Origin: Bacteroidota bacterium
GTDB taxonomy: Bacteria; Bacteroidota; Bacteroidia; M30B66
Assembly: GCA_027483445.1 (NCBI GenBank)
Contig: JAIXUS010000013.1
Span: 1-64,000 of the forward strand
Length of the DNA: 64,000 nucleotides
Reading direction: 5' to 3'
Part shown: piece by piece, positions 54,161-61,356 of the stretch
Position numbering within the stretch: position 1 is the first letter of the stretch
How the letters are laid out: every line of letters starts with the position of its first letter
Position numbers and translations under genes: made by a program
Notes under the pieces: generated by a model
What the model saw: the letters and a program-made list of their open reading frames with translations, nothing else
Told to the model about the DNA's origin: nothing
The model's database searches: none

Positions 54161-56233
54161 ATGATGTTTAAATGCTCAAGAATACTTAAGATTTCGGTTT
54201 TTTGTTTGCTGTGTGCGTGGAGTTCGCTAAGCAGCCTTGGTCAAAGCACCTTGAATTTGCCCACAGGCTTTGTGAAATTCAGCGCCGATGAGGTCATCAA
54301 TAAACAACCCGGATTAACCAGCGGCATAAGCTCATTTTATGGAGCGCCGGGTGGTTTTATATCTGAAGATGAACTGATTGAAAAAGAACGCCAAATAAAA
54401 GCAAACAACGAACGTGTTGCCGATAGTTTGAATGCCATCAAAAAACAAATCCTCGCACTGTCGCAAAAGCGCAGCGAGTTTACTTTGTTGAGAGATGTAA
54501 ATAAACTCGATGAGCTCATCGCCGCCAAGAAGAGTCAATTGGCAGCTGCTCGCAGCGACTTTCAGGCGGCTTTATTGAAAACCAGTTTGCAGGGAGTTTA
54601 CGTGAGTGTTTTAAAATTTCCTTCAGGTCTTATCAAAGAAAACGAGTTTCAAGGCCAGATACGCAGTAAGGTAGCCACGGTTGCCATCACCGACATCAAT
54701 GGAATATACGTCAGCAGCATTACTGAGGTTCAAAATCAACAACTGATCAAAGACTGGATATCTACCACAAAAAGCGGAAAATACAAGGAAGTTGCCCCGG
54801 TTTATTTTAAGGATATTCAAGAAGGATATTATATCGTGGTAAGTAAAGCCGAGGTGAGTCCTTTGCTAAGGGAAGACGGTGACAATAAAAATACTTCTAC
54901 AGGCAATGGAGTTTTATACCCCATCAAAGTCTATAATCCGGAAAATCAAACAGATTACCTGAATACCTTGAAAAACGAATATAACTTAGATACTGCCGAT
55001 TTATCGGGCATTAAAAATAAAGTGGAAGAATATCTTAAGGCGGTCATAAAAAACAATAACACTGTGCAGACAGATTTAGCTGGCATCGAGCAAAAGCAAA
55101 ATGCAGTCCTGAAAATTGCGGAGGCAGAGCTTGAAGAAGCGATGCAGAAAAAAAAGCAACGCATCAACACAGTTGAAAAGGCATTGTTGGAGTTTGGTGT
55201 AACCAACAAAGGGGATATTTTATTAAATATTGATGCCCTAACATCCGCAATGACTGCACGAATAAAAAGCCATGGAAGTAGACTTGTGTATTGGAAAGAA
55301 CAGGAAGTAACTACAGTGGGTCCTCAGTTGGTAAGTGGGCAGGGCGATTACGATGTGGTAATTAGAGATGCAGCCATATTGTACGCCCAAAACCAGATAG
55401 AGGGAGCAAAGGTTGAGGAGGATTTTTATGAGGTTCGGGAAGTTGATCTTGGTAAGCTGGTTGGGCAAATCACCACACGCCAGATAAAAGCGATCCGCCA
55501 ACCCAGGGAAGTTTTTCTCTATGCAAGCGCCAAGAGAATTGGCTACAAATTGCTGGTGGCGGTTCGTTATAAGGTAAAGGAAGGGGAGGTCCCAGTAAAT
55601 TCTATATCACCGCCAAACCTAAAGAAAAGTGAGTGCCCCAGTGTAATTAAAGACATTGATGGCAACACGTATAAAACAGTGCAAATCGGCAACCAATGCT
55701 GGATGGCAGAGAATCTAAAAACAGAACATTATAACGATGGCTCATTGATACCTAATATTATGGAGGATGAGAAGTGGAGAAATTTAGAAAGTGGGGCATG
55801 GTGCCACAAGGATAACGATGCTTCCTATGATAAAAACTATGGTAAATTATACAATTATTATACAGTAAGTGATCCTCGAAAGCTTTGCCCTGCAGGGTGG
55901 CATGTGCCGAATGTTAATGAATGGGCAGAACTAACAAATTATCTTGGAGGAGAAAAGTTCGATGGTATTAAGATGAAAAGCACTTTTGGTTGGAAAGATA
56001 ATGGTAACGGAACCAATAATTCAGGATTCAATGGACTTCCGGGCGGTATACGTTACTTAGGCATTTTCAAAGGCGGCTTTTCCAGCACTGGAGAACAAAG
56101 CTCATGGTGGTGCGATACAGAAACCGTTGATAAACTTGTCTGGTCTCGTAACCTGTACTTTCTATCTGGAACTGCAGGCTGGAGTGATATCGCTAAGGAA
56201 AATGGTCTTTCAGTCCGTTGCCTTAGGGATTAA
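54161..56233 (+). CDS. Array member 1: secreted coiled-coil protein with FISUMP domain
   Basis: 690-residue exported protein. Signal peptide to about residue 28 (ILKISVFCLLCAWSSLSSLGQ). Residues about 60-240 are the array's shared N-terminal domain: charged helix with KKQILALSQKRSEF, then SLQGVYVSVL, DINGIYVSSITEV and LIKDWISTTKSGKY. A coiled coil follows (about 280-400). From about residue 490 comes a complete Fibrobacter major paralogous (FISUMP) domain: VQIGNQCWMAENLKT, GKLYNYYTV, CPAGWHVPNVNEWAELTNYLGG, GFNGLPGGIRY and the final SVRCLRD, a C-type-lectin-like fold. A -7 element TATTTTTG (54136-54143) precedes it. Ligand unknown. Confidence 0.8.
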   Translation: MMFKCSRILKISVFCLLCAWSSLSSLGQSTLNLPTGFVKFSADEVINKQPGLTSGISSFYGAPGGFISEDELIEKERQIKANNERVADSLNAIKKQILALSQKRSEFTLLRDVNKLDELIAAKKSQLAAARSDFQAALLKTSLQGVYVSVLKFPSGLIKENEFQGQIRSKVATVAITDINGIYVSSITEVQNQQLIKDWISTTKSGKYKEVAPVYFKDIQEGYYIVVSKAEVSPLLREDGDNKNTSTGNGVLYPIKVYNPENQTDYLNTLKNEYNLDTADLSGIKNKVEEYLKAVIKNNNTVQTDLAGIEQKQNAVLKIAEAELEEAMQKKKQRINTVEKALLEFGVTNKGDILLNIDALTSAMTARIKSHGSRLVYWKEQEVTTVGPQLVSGQGDYDVVIRDAAILYAQNQIEGAKVEEDFYEVREVDLGKLVGQITTRQIKAIRQPREVFLYASAKRIGYKLLVAVRYKVKEGEVPVNSISPPNLKKSECPSVIKDIDGNTYKTVQIGNQCWMAENLKTEHYNDGSLIPNIMEDEKWRNLESGAWCHKDNDASYDKNYGKLYNYYTVSDPRKLCPAGWHVPNVNEWAELTNYLGGEKFDGIKMKSTFGWKDNGNGTNNSGFNGLPGGIRYLGIFKGGFSSTGEQSSWWCDTETVDKLVWSRNLYFLSGTAGWSDIAKENGLSVRCLRD

Positions 56234-56317
56234 GGTTTAGTTAATTTGATTTATTTGGTTATTCAAATAGCCACCACCGCGAGGCCATGCGAAATGGTAA
56301 TAAGAACAAAACAAGTC

Positions 56318-58723
56318 ATGAATTTTTCTCTCTTCAAACTCCTCTTTCTAAGCCTACTTGCCAATTGTTTTCTGGTTTTTTTGCAACCAATTCAGGCCCA
56401 AAAACCTTGCCTGCCGAACAGCCCTCTGGTGATAGAGGCAGGACAAATGGAGGTAAGTACCCTTGCTGCCGAAATACGGTCGAAAAAAGCTCGTTTTACC
56501 GCAGTTGACATTGCCGGATTAAACCTTTCGGTTGCTACCTGCAATAGCGAGGTTGAAAAACGCATCTCCACCCTGCGCAATGGCTTGTTGCGCTACTCCA
56601 CCCAACGGCAGGATTTATATGGCCTACGCGATGCAGAAGGCATCCGTAAGCAAATTGAAGAAAAAAAGAAGGCTCAGGAAGATATCCGTTCTCAAATGCT
56701 TCTCGACCTACAGGGCATTCAAATTCAAGGCTTGTACATCGTGTATGCCGATAACGTAGATGCCTTTAGCGATAGCAAAGAATCGCTTATGAAACAAAGC
56801 GATGCCTGGATGGCTCCCAAGGTAATCGAAGAACAAAATGGTATTTTCCTGGAAAGTGCAACCATTGTAAAAGATGCACAGTTGGTGTATGATTATATCC
56901 GTACACAGGTTTCAGGCGAACTTACGGTAGCGCCGCAAAAAACATCCATCAACCCCGAAGCGGCGCATTTTGTGAACCTCACCCTCACTACAGTATCGGC
57001 ATTGCGAAGGATGCCCGACATGCAAACTTCACAAAACAAATCCACAGCGCGAAATTATCGGCTAATCAATGTGCTGCAAAGCAGCGATTTTGCTTCACAA
57101 TTGCGCAGCTGGGGAGTGAGCGAAACGGTTATTGCCGATATGAACAAGCTGGTAGAACTCAAGAAAGAAAGCATCCTACAACAGAATCAATTGCAGTTAG
57201 AGCGTCAGCAACGCATCATGCGCGAAGGCCAAATGCGCATTCAACAAGCCGAAGCCGAAATAACCCAATTGGAAACCAGCCTCAAAGAGCGCGATGCAAG
57301 GGTGCTGACCTTCCTCAAAAAAAATCCCGATGTAACGGTAGAATCCACAGGCAATACCGATGAGCAGATCAAAAAAATACTCGGCTTGCTCGACAGCCGT
57401 ATTCAAAATACGATGCAAGAAATTAACCGCGAAAAGGAGCAGGAGTTAATTGCCAAAATGCAGGTAAAAGTACCCTTTGAGGGCAATGCGGCCGAAGACA
57501 TAGCCCGCAAAGCCATGGATGTTTACGAACAACTCAAAAGCGCCTACGGAAAGGTGGAGAATTATTATGAGCAGGTGGAAGTCGAAAATGGCATCCTGAA
57601 AGGACAAGAGCAGCGCAAAAGCCGCGATTTATACCGCACTCCCGATAAGATTTGGCTCTATCCGGTGCCGCTTCCCGACGATGAATACACCTTGTCGATG
57701 GTTATATCATTTAATATTATTGAAAAGAAGGAAGAACCTAAGCCGGTTCAAAATACGAGTACGCAGCAAAGTGCCAATGCAAACACGCTAATAGCCTCCA
57801 ATGGCTTACAAATAGACCCGAGCTGGCCCGCTCCAATACAGGACTTGGTGAGGGATATGGTGAAGATACCGGCAGGGAAGTTTAAAATAGGCAGTAGAGT
57901 AGATGAAATTGGGAGAGATACAGATGAAGGACCACTCACTGAAATTACCCTAAACAGTTTTTACATGGGTAAATATGAAGTAACATTATCTCAGTTTATT
58001 GAGTTTGTTAGTGCAACTGGTTATAAAACAGATGCAGAAAAAAAAGAAAGTAAAGTTAATTACTTATTCGATGTCAATGGCAATAGAAGGTCCAAAGTAG
58101 AATATAACCATCCAGTATCGTATGTAAGTTGGCATGATGCAGAGGCCTTTACCCGATGGGTAAGTGAATTCACGGGCATTTCACTTAAACTACCGAGCGA
58201 ATCACAATGGGAGTATGCCTGCAGAGCGGGAAGCACAACACCGTTTAATACTGGCGATTGCCTGAGCAGCAACGAGGCTAATTACGATGGGAATTATCCT
58301 TACCAACAATGTGCAAAAGGTAATTACAAGCAATCAAACACGCCGGTAGGCAGTTATAAGGCCAACGCCTGGGGTTTATACGATATGCATGGCAATTTAA
58401 GCGAATGGTGTCTGGACGTTTATCACTATTCTTATAGTGGTATACCGCTAAATGGTAATCCTTGGGTAGGAGCTGAAGAATCGACACATATTAAAAGAGG
58501 AGGCAATTCGAATTATTATGCTGAAAACTGTCGTTCAGCATACCGTGGCAACTTTATTCATATCAGCAAACACCTAAACGATGATTCCAATAACGGCTTT
58601 CGACTTGTGCACAGCACCCCAAATACGATACCCAACGCCCCTATTAAACCTGTTGAGAAGCCCCAAGCACCATCCAATTCCGGAAAAAGCAAAGGCAAAC
58701 TCAAACAACCCCGATACTTCTAG
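56318..58723 (+). CDS. Array member 2: secreted coiled-coil protein with FGE-fold domain
   Basis: 801-residue exported protein; the ATG at 56318 starts a signal peptide (FSLFKLLFLSLLANCFLVFLQPIQAQ), while the frame is open upstream. The shared N-terminal domain spans about 30-240 (KKQ-type charged helix, IQIQGLYIVYADNVDAF, EEQNGIFLESATIVKDAQ, VSGELT), then a coiled coil (about 280-440). An FGE/SUMF1-fold domain begins near 513 (MVKIPAGKFKIGS) and contains LPSESQWEYACRAGSTTPFNTGD, ANYDGNYPY, ANAWGLYDMHGNLSEWC and NNGFRLV. The catalytic-Cys pair position has Tyr for the first Cys, so it is unlikely to be a true formylglycine-generating enzyme. Unlike members 3 and 4 it has a 35-residue Pro/Lys tail and an AT-rich, non-variable 3' end. 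Confidence 0.8.
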   Translation: MNFSLFKLLFLSLLANCFLVFLQPIQAQKPCLPNSPLVIEAGQMEVSTLAAEIRSKKARFTAVDIAGLNLSVATCNSEVEKRISTLRNGLLRYSTQRQDLYGLRDAEGIRKQIEEKKKAQEDIRSQMLLDLQGIQIQGLYIVYADNVDAFSDSKESLMKQSDAWMAPKVIEEQNGIFLESATIVKDAQLVYDYIRTQVSGELTVAPQKTSINPEAAHFVNLTLTTVSALRRMPDMQTSQNKSTARNYRLINVLQSSDFASQLRSWGVSETVIADMNKLVELKKESILQQNQLQLERQQRIMREGQMRIQQAEAEITQLETSLKERDARVLTFLKKNPDVTVESTGNTDEQIKKILGLLDSRIQNTMQEINREKEQELIAKMQVKVPFEGNAAEDIARKAMDVYEQLKSAYGKVENYYEQVEVENGILKGQEQRKSRDLYRTPDKIWLYPVPLPDDEYTLSMVISFNIIEKKEEPKPVQNTSTQQSANANTLIASNGLQIDPSWPAPIQDLVRDMVKIPAGKFKIGSRVDEIGRDTDEGPLTEITLNSFYMGKYEVTLSQFIEFVSATGYKTDAEKKESKVNYLFDVNGNRRSKVEYNHPVSYVSWHDAEAFTRWVSEFTGISLKLPSESQWEYACRAGSTTPFNTGDCLSSNEANYDGNYPYQQCAKGNYKQSNTPVGSYKANAWGLYDMHGNLSEWCLDVYHYSYSGIPLNGNPWVGAEESTHIKRGGNSNYYAENCRSAYRGNFIHISKHLNDDSNNGFRLVHSTPNTIPNAPIKPVEKPQAPSNSGKSKGKLKQPRYF

Positions 58724-58780
58724 TTTAATTTAAGCAACGCTTATTTTTGTAACCAGAAAAATCATCAAATCCCCTGTATT

Positions 58781-61207
58781 GTGAATGTAACTTGTAGAGT
58801 TTATTCTTTTTTGCTACTTTTCTTCATGCTGATTGGGCTTGCTTTTCCCATCGTAGCCGATGCCCAGCAAAATTGCAGCATTACAAATCCCATGGTGTTG
58901 GATGCCACCCAGGTAAACGCTGCGAGCATTGCATCTGCCATCAAGCAGCACAACCGAAGGTTTACCAAGGCCGAAATTGATCAATTAAAACTACAATTGA
59001 CTCAATGCAATAGTAACATGAACAGTAATATCTCGGAGTTAAAGAGCAAACTGGTTGATGTTTCTGAGTTGCACAAAAGCTTCCTGCCTTTTCGCGATGT
59101 GGAAGGTGTTAAAAAACAAATAGAAGAAAAAAGAAAAGCACTCATTGAAACTGAAAAAGCCATTTTCCGCGATCTGGAAAACATCACCCTCCAAAGCCTT
59201 TATATTGTTTATATGGATCGGGTTGACATCCTAAATGGCCAAGTAGAAGATTGGACCAGGGAACTTAACGAATACATGAGTCCACAGGTTATTGGCGATA
59301 TCAATGGGGTCTTTATTGAAAGTACCACCATTGTGAAAGATGCTGCTTTATTGCAAGACCACATTAAAAAGCAGGTTAGCGGCGAACTCACTGCCTCTTC
59401 AATGAACACAGTGGTTGATGCCGAAAAGGAGTTTTTTGTCAATTTCTCGCGTGTAATAGTATCTCCTTTGAAAAAAGAAAAAAACACACTGGATCAACGC
59501 CAAGCAAGCAATTCGAATCGAACTTATAAAATCATTAATCCATTGAATGAAAGTAGTTGGCAATTGAGTTTAAGAAACCTTCAGATACCCGAAAATAAAA
59601 TAAACGACTTCGCAAATCAGGTAGAAGCGTTTCAAAAGGAGATTACCCTCGAAAACGAACGGCAGCTGAAACTTCAGCGTAATTTACTTGAAAAGGGCAA
59701 ACAACAGATCAAGTTGTTAGAGCAGGAAATACGCTCCTTGGAGGATGGGCTGCGAAGCCGCGATGTCAGGGTGGATGATTTTATGAGACAATATCCCAAT
59801 CTCAATTATCACAAAGGAAATACCGACGCCAACGTGCGGTTAATCCTGAGCCATTTAGATAAGGAGCGCAGCGCAACTTTAGAAGCAATTCGCAAGGAGA
59901 AAGAGAAGGAGTATGTAATGAAATCCGACATTCTCGTTCAAATTCAAGGCGATACACGCGAAGCATTAGCCCAGCAAGCTATGTTTGTGCTCAGTCAAAT
60001 TCGAAAAAACGAAACCGTAATACAGGATTTCTACGAAAAAAATGAAATACAGGATGGCAAGCTCACTGAACAGGAAAGACTTGAGGCTCGCCGGCTTTAC
60101 CGCGATCCGGATAAAATTTGGATTTTCCCTTCTCCCGGGCAAGGCGATCAGTATAAACTCGCGCTTGTAGTTACCTTTAAAGTACGTAGCGGGCCCTCGA
60201 CCGGTCAATCCGTTACCGTTCAGCCAAATCTATCGAGCAGCAACAACACTCCCCAAACCACAGGCACATCCGCACAAACTTCACCTGGTGCAGGAAGTAA
60301 GCCACCAGTTGAGGCTCCAATAAGTGACAATAGGCAAGTATTGCCTAATGGCTTAACCCTCGACCCCACCTGGCCTACGCCTATTCAGGAGCTGGTGCGC
60401 AATATGGTTAAAATACCAGCAGGTAAGTTTGTAATGGGCAGCCCAACCACCGAAAGCAAAAGAGAATCTAACGAAGGTCCACAGCAGGAGATAAGTCTTG
60501 CAGGCTTTTACATGAATAAGTATGAGGTTACTGTGGCTCAGTTTAGGGCGTTTGTAGAGAAAATAAATTATCAAACCGACGCAGAAAAAATCGGTAGCTC
60601 CTATTTTTGGAAAGAAAAAGAGGGTAAGTGGCAATGGGTTGAAGAAAAAGGCATCAACTGGCGCCATGATGCTCAGGGTAATTTTCAGGTGAATAAAGAC
60701 GACCCAGTAATTCATGTCAGCTGGAACGATGCGCAGGCGTTCATTCAGTGGCTGAATAAATTAACCAACTACTCATTCCAATTGCCGAGCGAGGCGCAAT
60801 GGGAATATGTCTGCCGCGCAGGTACCACAACACCCTTCAACACTGGCGATTGCTTAAGCACCACCGACGCCAATTACGATGGCAACTATCCATACGAGGG
60901 TTGTTCAAAGGGCACTTATCTGCAAAGCACGAACAAAGTAGGTTCATATAAAGCCAATGCCTGGGGCTTGTACGATATGCATGGTAATGTAAGGGAATGG
61001 TGTCAGGACTGGTATCATGATTCGTACACGGGCATCCCGACCGATGGTAAGGCTTGGGAAAGCCCTACCGGGAGCAACCGCGTGCTGCGCGGCGGCGGCT
61101 GGTTCAACTTCGCGCAGTACTGCCGCTCAGCCAACCGCGGCTACAACGCGCCCGACTACCGTTCTTACGGCGCCGGCTTTCGCCTCCTTAGTTCAGGAAC
61201 ACCATAA
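58781..61207 (+). CDS. Array member 3: secreted FGE-fold protein with variable C-terminus (putative DGR target)
   Basis: 808 residues from a GTG start; an ATG 15 codons on is possible. Signal peptide CRVYSFLLLFFMLIGLAFPIVADAQ; shared N-terminal domain about 30-240 (ITLQSLYIVYMDRVDI, GDINGVFIESTTIVKDA, VSGELTAS); coiled coil about 280-430; low-complexity Ser/Thr/Pro linker; FGE-fold domain from about 540 (MVKIPAGKFVMGSP). Residues 773-798, just before the invariant GFRLLSSGTP end, are the variable positions: G, FNF, Y, N, YNA, Y, SYGA when read through the constant frame. The first catalytic Cys of true FGE is replaced. Placed second-to-last in the visible array, with a TATTTTTG -7 element at 58742-58749. 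Confidence 0.85.
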   Translation: MNVTCRVYSFLLLFFMLIGLAFPIVADAQQNCSITNPMVLDATQVNAASIASAIKQHNRRFTKAEIDQLKLQLTQCNSNMNSNISELKSKLVDVSELHKSFLPFRDVEGVKKQIEEKRKALIETEKAIFRDLENITLQSLYIVYMDRVDILNGQVEDWTRELNEYMSPQVIGDINGVFIESTTIVKDAALLQDHIKKQVSGELTASSMNTVVDAEKEFFVNFSRVIVSPLKKEKNTLDQRQASNSNRTYKIINPLNESSWQLSLRNLQIPENKINDFANQVEAFQKEITLENERQLKLQRNLLEKGKQQIKLLEQEIRSLEDGLRSRDVRVDDFMRQYPNLNYHKGNTDANVRLILSHLDKERSATLEAIRKEKEKEYVMKSDILVQIQGDTREALAQQAMFVLSQIRKNETVIQDFYEKNEIQDGKLTEQERLEARRLYRDPDKIWIFPSPGQGDQYKLALVVTFKVRSGPSTGQSVTVQPNLSSSNNTPQTTGTSAQTSPGAGSKPPVEAPISDNRQVLPNGLTLDPTWPTPIQELVRNMVKIPAGKFVMGSPTTESKRESNEGPQQEISLAGFYMNKYEVTVAQFRAFVEKINYQTDAEKIGSSYFWKEKEGKWQWVEEKGINWRHDAQGNFQVNKDDPVIHVSWNDAQAFIQWLNKLTNYSFQLPSEAQWEYVCRAGTTTPFNTGDCLSTTDANYDGNYPYEGCSKGTYLQSTNKVGSYKANAWGLYDMHGNVREWCQDWYHDSYTGIPTDGKAWESPTGSNRVLRGGGWFNFAQYCRSANRGYNAPDYRSYGAGFRLLSSGTP
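61079..61207 (+). other. Variable region VR1 of a putative diversity-generating retroelement
   Basis: 129 bases, ending at the stop, that align without gaps to 63601-63729. By hand count 24 bases differ; 21 of these fall in codon positions 1 or 2 of codons 7, 9-11, 14, 19, 22-24, 27 and 29-32 (61097-61174). Constant codons between them are identical. The implied template has AAC (or AGC, ACG) at these codons. The invariant GC-rich GGCTTTCGCCTC stretch after the last variable codon is the expected place of the initiation-of-mutagenic-homology site. Confidence 0.75.
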
Positions 61208-61315
61208 AAAGCCGAGCCTCCGGCCAAGGGGCAGCCGGGCCATAGGCCCAAGGCAAAGCCCCGGGCAAGGAGGCGAGGTAAAAAACCAAACCATCCGGCC
61301 GGAGGCCGGCTAAAT
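61208..61315 (+). repeat. GC-rich hairpin region downstream of VR1
   Basis: Contains a 10-base inverted repeat GCCTCCGGCC (61216-61225) / GGCCGGAGGC (61297-61306), an internal hairpin GGGCC-ATA-GGCCC (61237-61249), a terminal hairpin CCGGCC-GGA-GGCCGG (61295-61309), and a 32-base segment (61252-61283) repeated with one mismatch after VR2. Could be a terminator or the DNA hairpin that some DGRs need downstream of the target. Confidence 0.6.
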
Positions 61316-61356
61316 TTTAAAATTACAAACCCGAACCGTTACACTTCATTTTAACC

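Noticed and set aside
56318..58723. Array member 2 as a third DGR target
   Set aside because: Its 3' end is AT-rich, diverged throughout, followed by a Pro/Lys tail, and lacks the shared GC-rich variable segment.
61017..61313. Ala/Thr-rich frames overlapping the two variable regions (also 63479-63793)
   Set aside because: They are out-of-frame shadows of the FGE-fold genes, produced by the GC-rich variable segments.
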